This document shows positions 43,682 to 56,800 of a DNA stretch of 64,000 nt, one piece after another (position 1 is the first letter of the stretch; each line of letters opens with the position of its first letter). Below the pieces are notes generated by a model. It ran no database searches, was not told the DNA's origin, and saw only the letters and a program-made list of their open reading frames with translations. The position numbers were made by a program, and so were the translations under genes. Source of the DNA: Symsagittifera roscoffensis (Eukaryota > Xenacoelomorpha > Acoela > Convolutidae); the NCBI RefSeq assembly GCF_963678635.1, contig NC_087067.1, forward strand, positions 22,947,547 to 23,011,546, read 5' to 3'.

Positions 43682-45600
43682 TGTAAACGTGTGGAATTCA
43701 CAATATCTCTAGGCCGACCTCTCACTCTGTTCCGCGTCGCCGCAATATGTTTCCCTTTAGCACTGGGTCGGTGGGGCAACCAAATCCCAGTACTGTTTAC
43801 AATCCCAAAAGGGTTGATTTGGTGGATAGACGTTCTGTATCGTATTATGCTGCTCGCCCCTTGTTTGTGCTCTTTCGACTGTATCTCGCTCGCAATCAAT
43901 AGTCAATCGCAACAACAATTCCAATAATAATAATGAATTAAGAAATAATCAATCCAAATACAGAATAGCCTATAAGTGGCTGGAACATAAATTAATCATT
44001 CAACCAAAGGAATGGGTCCGCGATTACTATTATTCAACCAACTGCCTCCTGCAGTTCAATTAACGCCTCACTAATATCTAATGTTCTCCTCGAGAACTTC
44101 TATCAATTATCAATCGTTCGACAACGATTCCGCTATCCTCTAGATAGCCTAACTTACTTCACTAACTAATCTACTTTAACTTTCAACGAGTAACTTAACT
44201 CGTTCTCAATAACTCTGAGATACGACTCGTTAACAATTAACTCCCCATCGTTCTGACGCCTAAAGGCCGTTCCGCAACATCCGTGCCTTATGTCTATTTA
44301 CTCTTAGTTTTAGTTAGAGATCCGTCATTCCGTATAAGTCTTAACATTTACCTATATGCCTCCTACGCAGCGTTCCAGTTCATAAATCCCGCATGATCAC
44401 ATTAATTTAAATGCCAAGTTCAAAATGCCAATCAAAGCTATGCTAAACAAATAACAAGTGCAACTTCAACTTAATTCAAGCTATGTTTACATATCCAAAT
44501 ACCCAAGGACTTTATTTAATTATCCCGCATCTTTTCCTTTCTCCCATGACTAGGATAAATTCCCAATGAACTTAATTTCCTAATTATCGCAATCCAAAAA
44601 TTCCAATACATAACCCATTCAAATTTCAATCTAATCGACCTTCAGGGTAAGCCGTTCCCTCAACTGGGGTCCAATTGAGCCAATAAAACATTCCCCAGAA
44701 GCCAATGGAATATCCAGTACATTTCTAATATTTATGTTAATTAATTCCCTATTCCCTCTGTCATATTGCCAAATTAATATGTGACTACTTTTCTGTGCCA
44801 TTGACGCATTTCTATTAATAGTTCATTCGCCAAGTCAAAATTTAACCCAATGTTTATTTAACTAACTCGTATTAAATCCAACAATATACCACTATACATT
44901 AAGCCAAGATATTCCATCGAATTCCAGGAAATGCCTAACTAATTTCCTATGCACGCAAATTGTCACCCAGTAGGGTCATCATCCTAATATACGATAGACC
45001 ATGTCACTATCTACCATCCCTCCAAGTTTCAGCTCCCTAGGGTCATTGGGGGTCGAGGAGTAGCCTCCGGGAGTCGTGGGGGGGGGGGTTTGTTTGTTTA
45101 AGGCATAAATCGGGCCGGGGTGACCTTGAGGTTCCGAAACTTCAAACTTAAGCTTCCCTCATCCAGGGCTACCACATATATAAAAATGAGCTCAATCGGA
45201 CCAGTAGTTAAGGATTTCCGGTGGGGCCATTTGCACTTCCGGGAACCGTTATCACCCGGCCCCAGGGGGTCAAGCGGGTCCGGCGCTTTGCATGCCCGGG
45301 TCAAATCATCTTTAGTATCACTCCATTAAATTTCATAACGTTCGCCCTTATAGTTCCCGAGTTGGGGGGGGGGGGGGGGTTGGCGGGAGCTATTGCATTC
45401 ACTATTTTCACTAAAGAGGGGGATTAATCCCACGAACTTAATTAAACACGAGTTTAATTCAATCTTAACTTAACCACTCTATTATTTACCGATCTTTACC
45501 AGACGCTATCAACGAATCAGCTCTACTACTACTTAGTTTGCATGTTCAAGGTTCAATGAAAAAGCCATGTACGTTATACAGTAGAATTACCGATTCTACA
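43682..45600 (-). repeat. 5' LTR of Gypsy-2 (1919 bp)
   Basis: Transcription of the element should start in this LTR and run leftward, away from the sacsin-like gene. Two long G runs (near 45080 and 45365) are longer than in the other LTR. The LTR end sits 102 bp from the sacsin-like ATG. Confidence 0.97.
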
Positions 45601-45702
45601 GGAACAATATGAAAGCTTCAAACTCTTATAGCAAAAATAGTTCATGAAAAATGTTTCATTTTAGAAACTTCAATCATTGTGAATCGAAACTCCTTTTCGG
45701 TG

Positions 45703-47818
45703 ATGGATTCTGACGAGGATCTAGCCGGGGAGGGAACGGAGTTTGGACAAAGAGAACCCCTGACTCGCAGAATTCGAACCCTCCTTAAAGACTACGCAGA
45801 TGGTCTCCCAGTTCCAAAGGAGCTCATACAAAATGCAGATGATGCTCAGGCAACTGAAGCTTGTCTAATGCTTGACTTGCGAACCCACACAACTGAGCAA
45901 CTCATTAACGATAAACTAGCCCAATTCCAAGGACCAGCGCTTGTCTTCTGGGACAACAAGCCTTTCCAGGATGCAGACTTTGAGAATTTGTGTGAGTTTG
46001 GCGGTGAGACGAAGCTGGATGACCGCAAGAAAGTTGGCAAGTTTGGACTGGGTTTCAACTCTGTGTACAACTTGACTGACCTACCTCAATTCGTGAGTAA
46101 GACTTCCCTCTGCTTACTTGATCCCCATGAGAAATTTCTGCGAGGTAAAAGAGGGGCCAGGTATGACTTGACTGCAATTCGCGAAAAAAACGGAAAGCAC
46201 ATTGCTGATTCCATGATCGGTCAGCTGAAACCATTCGATGGACTTTTTGGATTTTCGGTTGACAAAATAAAGAGCGGAGAAGTTTTTGAGGGCACCATCT
46301 TTCGATTTCCACTAAGAACCGAAGATCATGCCAAATGGAGTAAAATATGCGATGAACCGTACACCATAGAGAGTGCAATGGAGCTGATTGAAATGACAAA
46401 AGGCTCTTCGGATCTGTTTCTTATCTTCCTGCAGTTCGTTAACAAATTTGAGATCTGTTTGAAACGAGATCAGGGAACTGAAGTTCTGTCGAATTTTGGC
46501 CGTAATTTTCTGGACTCCAATGACATCGGAGCTCGCGTTCTTTTCAAACTTGAAGACAAGTTTAAGTCATCATACAAGATCCAAATTCAAGATAATCAAA
46601 AAAGCCAAAGCTACCAATGGGATATTTTTGTGACTGCGCCAGGCAAAAAGTCATCAGACGGAACCAGGTGTGTGGGATCTATTGCTTTTCCTTCACATGA
46701 TTTGGACTTGAGGAAAAACTGCCAGGTTCGAATTCTGTTCTGTTTCCTACCTCTGCCCCACCCTCAAGACACTGGACTGCCGTTTCTGGTGAACGGGACG
46801 TTTGCGGTGACTTCTTCTAGACGCTACCTGGAGCTGAACTCGGCGGACGACAAGTCGGCTGATAAGTCAAGTGATGGATCTTGGAACCGAGACATCCTGC
46901 AGTTGGGTGCCGCTGAAAGTCTTTGCACAGCTGTACTCACCAGGAGCTGTACCCACTCTCAGGAACATCTTTTTCATCTGTTTCCAAAAATGTCCAACGA
47001 TGCAGACCCGCTTTGCAAAATGGTGATGGAAACATTCTACACGCGAATTGCTTCCGATCCTTTGCTCACTGTATTCTGTTGTCCGAACTCGTTGAACTTA
47101 GTTGCTCTTTGCAACACGAAAGTGTTCCTTATATCTGATGATATTCCTGATAATATAAGACAAAGTCTTTCGACTTGCTCGGCAGTACTGAAACCAGAAA
47201 CTTTGAATGGAGCAATCTACCTTGTGTTGCCGCCCAAAATATTAGAATGTCTGCGATTATTCGCCTCTGGTTTCTTCAAAGAAAAAGAAAAGTCTTTCGT
47301 GGATATCTTTCATCAGCTGATTCCTCTCTCGTTTGAATTGTATGTCGGTTCAAACGAAGTTTTCAGAGAAAACTTTCTTTCAATCGTGCATTACGCACTT
47401 GATCAGATGAGAGGAGACACAGCTGTAATGAATCTCCTCAAGAACTATTCCTGGGTTTCGACAAAAAGCGTGGGTGGTCACGTAGAGATGAAGAGACCTT
47501 TGGAGCTCGTGAATCCGGACTCGAAGATCGCCGAATTTCTTGACTTCACTGGCAGCTTTTTTCCATGCGAAGGAATGAAGCTCACAGAAGATCACATGGA
47601 GTTCATGAGCGCTAACTTGGGTCTCAACAATCTCCTTCTTCCCTGTGATGCACTAAACTGTACTGTTCAAAACATGAACACCATCGACGATTTTCAAAAC
47701 CTTTGTGATCGAATGCAACAGTTGTTAGCCCACATAAATTTGAACGAAAGTTATTACGCAGATGAGAGGTTGAAAAAAATTCTTGCAGATCATTTAAAAA
47801 TTCCCATTAAAATATCAG
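45703..47818 (+). other. Exon 1 of sacsin-like gene (repeat 1)
   Basis: Encodes residues 1-705. Motifs of the first HSP90-like ATPase: FGQREPLT at 14-21, ELIQNADDAQA at 40-50 (Mg/ATP-binding Asn and Asp), FWDNKPF at 82-88, and GKFGLGFNSVYNLTD at 112-126. This repeat differs more from repeats 2 and 3 than they do from each other, and is not part of the converted block. Donor site at 47819. Confidence 0.9.
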
Positions 47819-50800
47819 GTAAGTCCCTTTTTCATTATGTTTAATTGAAAAAGAAAGAAGTTACTGTTGCCATACAATTATAATTGAGCAACTTTTTTTG
47901 CCAATACACCGAAGCAGCTTTGACTTTTCTATAGTATCTGGCTGCTGAGCATGCAGAGCAGATTGTTCCGACCAGTAATTGAAGCTAAAAAACAACTTAT
48001 TTTTTTGTTCCACCCACTTTAGTGTGGAAAAAATTTGGATTACATTCCACTCTTCTAATTCAGTTATGAAACAAACCGCGACCGAGTATAAAATTTCAGG
48101 AGATGCACTTGTGATTAAATTCGGTGCTAGAAAAATAAAACGTCAAGACATAAGGAGGACAAGACATTAAGACGACATGACATTAAGACGGCAAAGGAGA
48201 GTTAAAACGTAAATTGAATTGTTCGAATTTAGCCAAATTTTATTTCTCAGAAGGAAAACTATCGAAGAGTTTGTGCTGTTGTCTTAAATTCCCACCAAAA
48301 CGGTTGTCGCCTTAACTGCGGCCGTCTTATTTGCCACACTGCTGAAAAAAATTGTTCAATTGTCATAGATTCGAACAAAAATCCGATAACTGGTCGAGTA
48401 AAAAAGAGCTGTCATCGTAAAAATTTATCCTTGTAATACGCAAAACACACGCACTCAGAAATATACATCCCACTCTTTCAAAAATGCCTGTGTTTCTTAG
48501 AAAAAGGTACACATTTATCCAGGTTTGCAATGTTTAAAACATGTTTAAAACACGTTAAACACAGTGTTTAAAACACTGAATAAATTAGTGTTCAAAACAA
48601 CTTCCCCTGATTGTTAGATTTTCTTGTGTGCTTTGAATAACTGAACTGTATTCATGGAAAAGTTTCCTCAGTGGTTTTTGTGAACGAGGCATCGAACGTG
48701 CCGGGAAACGGTAGATACTACTGAAAGTGAAATGAAAAGAGCACTCAACTAGAAAAAGTACGGCGCACAGACTGCATATAATTGCATTGTTTTTTTTTGT
48801 TTATACAAACATATTTAGAACGTTTTAAATATTTTATGTTTTTTTTACTCGAAACATTTTTTTTGCAACCTGCATTTATCTTAACAATTAATGAGAAAAG
48901 TAGCGGGTATGAACCATAAAAGCGGAGAAGACGCCGCCTGTTTTGATTGTTCCTGGTTATTACACTTGCTAGAGCAAGTGTCTTTTAATCGAGCACTAGG
49001 CTTTACGATTAACAACATTTCTTACAAATCTTTAACCTGATTTCTTATTTGACCGTAACAGTTTCCAGGTTCCTTCTCATTTGGCCTAGAAGAAACGCCG
49101 TCGTTTTTGCACCCTAAGGTCTGAGTTAAAAATTAAAATATTGGACTTTTTGTTTGCTCTAATTTTGTCCGCTTAGTTGCCACCTCACGGGTTTTGCTTT
49201 CGCTGCAAGCAATTTTCGCTGTAGTGGCAAGTCCAAGTGTTGTTCATTGTAGTTTCAAGGGGGAGTTCAAACTTTTGAAATACTTTTTCATAAAATGAAT
49301 TCTTTGGCTCGACTAGTGTCTGCTTGAAGATTGTCGACTTAGTTGCCATATCACAGATTTTTCTTATGCTTGAAGCAATTGTAACTGTAGTTGCAAGTGC
49401 AACTGTTGTTCATCGTTGTTTCAGGAGGGACTTAGATTTTGAAGACTTTTTTCTGAAATCATTTTTTCGGCTCTTTGTGTGTCTACATCATGATTGTCGG
49501 CTTTGTTTCCTCTTCGTAATTTTTGTTCCGTTGCTAAATTAAAAGTTGAATGTTTGACATGTTTCGAACATCTTTCGAACCATTTGAAAATTAAGTTTTC
49601 GGTAGACATAATTTTTCAACATTTCGTATTTTCCAGGCTTCTTATGTTAATGCTTCTTTTTATGTTTGTGTTGTATCGCAAGTGGTGCGAAACTCCGCTT
49701 CGCTTCTGTGTCAGACCCCACAAGTTATTCCACTGCTCTTGAATTCATTTTAAATTTATGCACGCGTGGGATATATAATACAAGAAATTGTGCAATAAGG
49801 TTTCCCCTTTTCAAGAAAAAGTTTTTGCTCACGTATTGGTGTGGAACTATGGTCTAGGGTGGGTTTTTTGTTTACTCCTTGAAAAATGTGATACCGTATT
49901 GAAGCGTTTTACGTAGCTATTCCAATTGCAAAACAGACATTTTTTCAATTAAAAATCTCAGTAACTTAATTAAAAGTTAAAAACCCTCATAAAACTACTA
50001 TGACAAGACAATTAAAATACCAAAAAGGATTAAGAATATGGTCTCAGCTAAGCCAAACTACTATTAAAAGAGCTGATGGTTGATGGTGATGAACTATCAT
50101 CCAGATAAAAATAGGTATTCGAAATTTTTTCAACTAAAATATCTGTGATTCCTTGGATATCGTTTGGGATATCTCCTTGACTCTAAAACCAGGAGCAGAT
50201 CTAGGGTTTTCTCTAGGGGTCGGTTTTCAAAAAAAAAATCGTCGGTTTTTATCGGCCTTTTTTTGCAGACTAAATTGATTTTCTGAGCTTTCCCAAATCA
50301 ATATAGAGACTCTATTTTGACCAAATTTTCTGCGTTGCAGTCAATTTTTAGAAAAAAAAACGCCAAAAAAGACACTTTAGGCACTTTTTTTGGAAGATGT
50401 TGACAAAAAAACGCGTTTTTTGGCGCGCGCTTCCTCCTCTATAATTAGTATATAGGGGCACCTTTAGAATCTGGATAGCTTAAAAGAGTAGCAAAGTGGA
50501 CCCTTTGGACCGGCACGGGGTCGAATGGCTGAGGGGGTTCCCTGAGTCCGCCCCCTGCTTAAAACCCTCGACAATATCACCTCCGACAATTTTAAATTTG
50601 CTATAGGTAGTCGCTTTTCTTGAAAATGTGAGCTGACTTTGTGCATGTTTAAGGTCGATACATGAGAACCTTATAATTTTTTGTGACACCTAATTGTTAT
50701 CTATTAATTCAAACAGCCTCAGAATTTACTAACTGTTTCGGAATATCTCGTTGTTGAGGACTTCTGAATTTAGGACTTGTTTATCAGACTCAATTTTTGC

Positions 50801-53800
50801 AATGGTTACTATTGGTATAGTTGATATAAAACTATCTTAGAGAATCTTCAACAATTAATCGATAAAGCTTAAAACTGTGCAAAGAAAGTAGATCTGTACA
50901 ATTTTTTTTAGCTTGATGTGAGTGTAAGGGCTTATCAACATATGATATTCTTATTAAATTTAAAATAATAATAATTACAGTGATTCGAGGATCTATGAAA
51001 AACCATCCAGCCTGTCTTAGCGTACTTAGAGTCTTTTTCTCTTATTTCTAGTCTGAGTTATTTTGTTGAGCTAAGATCATTTTTGCTACTCAAGGTCGTT
51101 TTTTGCGTCTAGAATTGCTCGTGGTTCCATTATTGCAGCCGTAATCGGTCAGGCCTGTGGTAGACCTAGAGCTAGAGGTCAAATGAGAGCTCGTCCTCAC
51201 ACACTATTATTAACATGGCATGGGATCGAACTCACGATCTGGCGAATGAGAAGGTCATCCATGAATATTTCGACTATTTCTTTCGGTTGTCCATCCAACA
51301 GGTTGTTTCGCAGCGTCTGTCTACTTTTTTTGCTTGATATCTTGGTGTTGCCTGCAATGTTTTGCAAAGTCGCCCCTATTGCCGCAACTATTGTTTTTTT
51401 CTCTCACGGTGGGCGGACCAACAATTATTTCTTATTGAATTGTTGTTCAAGGTTTCTATATTACTGAATTTCCAAAATAGTTGCTTTTCTTCGATATACT
51501 GGTATTATCGAGCTATAAAAACTTAAAACTTTTTAAAATTTTTCCAAAGATGAGCTCCCAGCTCCAGAGAGTTCCAAACCCAGAGTAAATTGACTGCGAC
51601 ATAAAAAGTATTTGGATAAATTGACTATATACCGAAAGAGTCAAGAAGATGGTTCAAGCTAAACTAAGCTACTGGGTAAAAAAATAAATATATTCTATCA
51701 AAAAATGTAATAGCAACAATTTTAAGAGATCCAGAAGCAAAATTATACGCAGTTTTGGCGGCACCTTTTGACTTCACAATGCTGCGAAGATCAAATATAA
51801 AATTTCGCTTTCTTAAAGTTTGTTTAATCAAAAGACATGATTGCCTATTTTTTTCTCAAAAGCATATCAGATTCAGTGGAGTAGCTCTATCATTTCATTT
51901 GAAAGAACAATTACAAAAAACTTTTGAGGTTAAATTTCCATTTTTTGCAATAAGCAAGAAGATGCTAAAATGGTTCTTATCTTTAGCGATCTTTTTCGTG
52001 TAACGCTATTTTTTTGTTCAACCCTTTCAGAATTTTACTTTGCAACTCATTATTTATGCAACCATTGAAAATGGGGAGGGAATTTGAATTCGGGTGTGCA
52101 AATTCAGGTACCAAAAAATCATGGTTCGAGTGAAATATCATTTCAAAGCCCATTCATTCGTGAATCGAACGAAATTGAAAAATTTTCAAACATTTTTCCC
52201 AGTGTTGAGAAAAACCAGTTCGAAATTTTTAATTTCTCGTCTAATTTCGAGCGGGTAAAGCAGCGAGCATGCTAATTTATGCTTAATATAGGCCGTTTAA
52301 TTTTTTTATGCCCAATTTTAGTTTCACTGGAGTAATTTCGTTTTTGGAGTTTTTTAACGCCATTTTGGAAATAAAAAACTTGAATTTGTTTTTGTTTTTT
52401 TTTGTCTATTCATTTTTCTTCAAAAACTGTTGTCCAGTTTGCTTTTTCTACGAGGACTGTCGAATAGGCCTAAGTTCTTGTTTTTCCTTCAGATGCTTTT
52501 ATCACGCCCCGAAGAAAAAAAAAACGACACTAGTTTGAATTTAAAAGAAAAAAACTTTTTTTTTGTGTTTTTAAGAGACTATGGTCGAAACATTCTGTGC
52601 TACCTGCACAGCAGTCGCCTATACTTGTTAATTTTACTTCTCTGCAAAATTGAGAAGTTAGGAAATTACCTTTCGTGTACCCTCCCAGCTCTTTTCATCT
52701 CAATGGCATGTTTCATAGGATTGAAAAATTGATAACGTGGCAAATTTAGGATTTAATCGAAAGCGGAAATGACTCGGCACAAGATTTTTGTGTAAAACTA
52801 ACTCAAATGGTCTCTGGTGGTAATTGGTAATCAATCACAAAAAACGGCGTTTCGCAAAAAGTCTTAGAAGCTTCTCTTTTGTATTCATAATCATTGGTCG
52901 ACAATCTCCTACCAGTGAAATTGGATTTTTTTTTTGCTTCAGAAACAAAATTTCAAAGATCAGAACCAACCCAGGTATATCAGGTGGACTCAAAAGTTTT
53001 GGTGAGCTATCTTCACCTCACATGTGATTTTACAATCCTTGGAATTACCCGAGACTCTTTTGTTGACAAAACACTGAACATCTTCAAGTCAATTCCGATT
53101 TGCGATGTCCTGGAAAATTGGCGTCTTCTTGTGGCTGACAAGAACAAAACGTTCAACAGTAAATGTGAGGAGATTTTATGCATTCTTCGATACCTTCAAA
53201 AAGAATCGTCATTGCAAAGACGCGAAACAATTGCCCAAGTATCTAAAGCTACTACTACATCGCCGCTCTTCCCTTCGCACGTACAGGGAAAATTCTGCTT
53301 CGCTTCACAGATGTGTCTAAATCAGAATCAACCGGTATTTGAGTGCACCTTTTACCGAATTAATTCATATCTGTGCAACAACGATGAGATATCCGTTTTT
53401 CTTCAGAACTTAGGCATCGCACAAGATTTTGAACCAATTTTTTATAAAAGTTTTTTCGAAAATTGCGAGTCGATTGAAAACGAAGTACAGGCGATACAAG
53501 TTAGAGATATTTTGGAGTATTTGAGAAGCCATAAAGAAAAGGTTGGAAAATTGCCGGACGATAATGACAAGTTTCGAAATGTTGAGGAGTTGTGCTTGAA
53601 TGATTTCCAGCTGAAAGAGTCATTGACTGAAATCAGCCCCCTGCACTGCCACAGAATCATCCCACACGACTTGGCTCGCTTTTTCGGAGTGAAGACAAAG
53701 CGAAACATGCTAGAGACTATGAGCAGTGACCCCTCGTTCGAGTCCTTCTCACAGAAAGAGGATTTGTGCAACCGGCTGTACCGAATCACCTCTAACTACT

Positions 53801-56800
53801 CGAATCCTATGGACATATTCAAAGAACTCATCCAAAATGCAGATGATGCGCGTGCCTCGGAAATTCAATTTATCCTAGATGACAGAAATCTTCCGAAGCA
53901 ACGAGTGATCAACGATAACTGGGAGAAACTCTTGGAACCTGCCTTGCTAGTGTTCAACGACGCTTTCTTCACAAGTGATGACATCAAGGGAATCAAAGAC
54001 CTCGGCAGGGGTTCCAAAGGTGATGATGTTGACAAAATAGGACAATTCGGAGTTGGTTTCAACTGTGTATTCAGCATCACAGACCATCCTTGTTTTCTGA
54101 CACAAGTAGATGGACAGGGACCTGGAAACATGTGCCTTCTGGACCCTAGTTGCCAAATAACACCCCATCAAGGAAAGAAAATTAACATCAATCAAGATCT
54201 ACTCAAGAACTTCCCAGATTCTTTTGGATGTTTTCTTTCTCAAAATCGGAAATTGGACGGCAGAAAAGGCAAGACTATGTTCAGACTACCGTTGAGACAA
54301 AAGGAATCTAGTTTAGGTAAAGTGGCTCCAAATTCTTCTGAGATGTATGAAAAGTTGCAGCAGCTAGCTGCCAAAGTGCCTGAGTACTTACTTTTTTTGC
54401 GAAATATCAAAACCATCAGAATTAGTCGAACTAACCCTGCCGGAAACTTGACAGAATTAGCCGCATTTTCGAAAAACGTTGATAAACTATCCGCTGAATT
54501 ATCAAAAGTTCAAATCGATTCCATTTCAAGTCGATCAAAGAAAGTCAGCGAATGGCTTCTAAATGAACGGGAAATTTTATCCCAGCAGATTCCAAGTATT
54601 GTTCACCGATCTCTCCTCCTCCGCGATTTGAAACTAAGAGAATACGGCGCCGTGGCCTTCCCCTTGTTTTTAGACGGTAGCCTGAAGAATACAGTTCCAG
54701 GGGTGTACTGCTATCTTCCAATAGAGGAGGCCTCCGCCCATCTGAGGGATGAGACTGTGGGGATTCCAGTGGTAGTCAATGGACAATTCTTCCTCGACGA
54801 GTCCAGACGCATGCTCAGTCTGCAACCACAGGAGCCAAAAGGTGCCTGGAACATACATGTGCTGCAGCACATAGTAGGGCCTGCTTATGGTGGGTTAATC
54901 AGATATTTCACGTCTACTATTAGGAGGCAAATCGCCCCAGATGATTCGATTCACTATTTTTTGTCGATGTTGCCTAAATTGAGAACCTCATCCCAACTAG
55001 CACCGAAAAGTATGCAGTCGAATTTGGGGTACTACATCTCACTGGGAATGATGCGCTTTAATGCAGAATACGCATGGATTCCGAGGGTAAACATCGACAG
55101 AAAAATTGTTGATTTTTTGAATCTTGCCTCGATTCGAAACTTGATGGTGAGTAATGGTCAGTCTAACAATAAAGATTTCGTTCTGTACAAGATCTCTTCG
55201 GCGCTAGATATTCCTCTAACTCAAATCGGACCCGAAAATGTCAAATGTTGGGCCCAAGTTGGCATCTTTATGACATCATTGAGTCCCAATGACGTCATTT
55301 CAAAGCTGGCTGATGCGTATTTTCAACCAACCAGAATTGAAGAAACTGCATATGAGAATTCCTCCAATCTAGTAGTTTTTCTTAACTGGAGCAAAAAAGA
55401 GTTGAGTGCTCACCCTGATCCGAACAGTCTGCCCATATTTCTGTCTGCCAATGGAATACTTCAAAGAAACACTGCTAATAAACTCTACAGTAGTGCTCTG
55501 TCAATCGCAGATATTTTCCCTCAAATCAGAGACCGAATTTTGGACATTGATGTTGATAGATGCCTGCGCTCTTTGGAAATTGCCTGCAACTTGAAAGTTG
55601 ACGAATTCTTCGCTTACATAGCAAGTCATTTTAAACAAATACTTGTCGACCAACTAGTGTGTTGGAGTCAAGTTACGGGAGAAATAAATGAGCGTTGGGT
55701 GCGCTTGGTTTGGGATTTCCTAGCTCATCACCAAAAGGAGATATTGGAAGGATTCCGGGTTGTTTTGGAAAAAATGTCTATCCTTCTTTGTTCTGACAAA
55801 AGGGGTATTTTGAAGTTGATGCCTCTTTCAGTGTCCACAGATTACGTGTTTGCATCTTTCCTGACCATAAGAATTGGCACAGTTAGTATAAACACTAAAG
55901 ACTACTCCTGTTTCTATCGAATATCCGACGAACTGAACCACTTTGGGACCCAAAGGAAAGCATTCGCATCGAAGTTTATAATGCCGTCAATCCTAACAGT
56001 GGAGCGTCATCTGCACATACTGCATGTTATAAACAAGGAGAACCAATTTGATAAATTTTCTGAAAGTGAAAGAAAACAGCTTTACTCGTACTTTCGAGAC
56101 TCTTTCTGCAATGATCGGTCAATTTTTCGAACTAATGAACTAGACAAGCTACGGCAATTGCCAATTTTTTCGTTTGTAAAATCAACATTTGGATGTCAGC
56201 CGTTGTCAGCCTTCAGCTCCGTAGTTTCAATGTCGCCCGATGTACCACTAGTTGGTCTAACCCTAGCTGAGAATGAAGCAAACATTGTGTTTGTCTATAA
56301 AGAAGCGACGATTCAAGGCGCTGTTTTCCAGGAAAAACTTGGAGTTGAATCAAGATCAGTTTCTGAAATTTACTCCATTTTCATCCCAAAATTCTTTTCT
56401 CAAATGAAGAAAAACGAAATGAAAACCCATTTTCAGTATTTAGAACGCGAACTTTTCATCATGAAGCAAGCTGATCGGAACTTGCTGAAATATGCGTTAG
56501 AAAAAACTCAAATTCTTAGCGACGAGTGTGGTAATAAAGTAGCTCTTGAAAGCGTCGCCCAGATTGAACTTCGAAACATGGTCGGATATTTAGTGCCGAT
56601 TACCGATTTCAGCGCTGTTGGAATCGTTAAAAATGGAAACGTGGATAAATTGGTTGGAGCTTATAAGTTCCCAGCAGTCTCTGCAATCGTTTTGAACTGG
56701 AAAATGTTGATTGAAGATTCTTCAAAAGAGTTCGACCTGAAATGCTCCGAAATTCGCAAAATAATTGATTATCTAGCCAGAAATGTAGATAAGGGTCCAT

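Larger units (their letters stand above)
37255..45600 (-). mobile_element. Young Ty3/gypsy element lacking RT and RNase H (Gypsy-2)
   Basis: 8346-bp element with LTRs 37255-39166 and 43682-45600, which start TG and end CA. A perfect 5-bp TSD ggaac flanks it (37250-37254, 45601-45605). By eye the LTRs differ at only 4 bases plus length changes in two G runs (7 bp in total), about 0.2%. Internal order on the minus strand is PBS, gag, -1 frameshift site, protease, integrase, C-terminal tail and PPT. RT and RNase H are missing although the frame across that place is open. Such an element must borrow RT from a related autonomous copy, as TR-GAG and LARD elements are thought to do. Confidence 0.95.
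47819..52942 (+). other. Intron 1 of sacsin-like gene (5124 bp)
   Basis: GTAAGT donor at 47819 and a polypyrimidine tract with AG at 52941-52942. It contains repeats and an hAT MITE (listed separately). Open frames within it have no motifs. Splicing restores the reading frame precisely. Confidence 0.88.

Noticed and set aside
43319..43927. 202-codon plus-strand ORF
   Set aside because: Antisense shadow of gag running into the LTR; no motif.
47979..52732. Several 60-100-codon ORFs in intron 1
   Set aside because: No motifs, and splice sites at both ends place them in an intron whose removal restores the frame.
52894..52942. Start of the second sacsin ORF upstream of 52943 as an independent gene start
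   Set aside because: No ATG at the frame start; the AG acceptor at 52942 and phase match to exon 1 show it is an internal exon.
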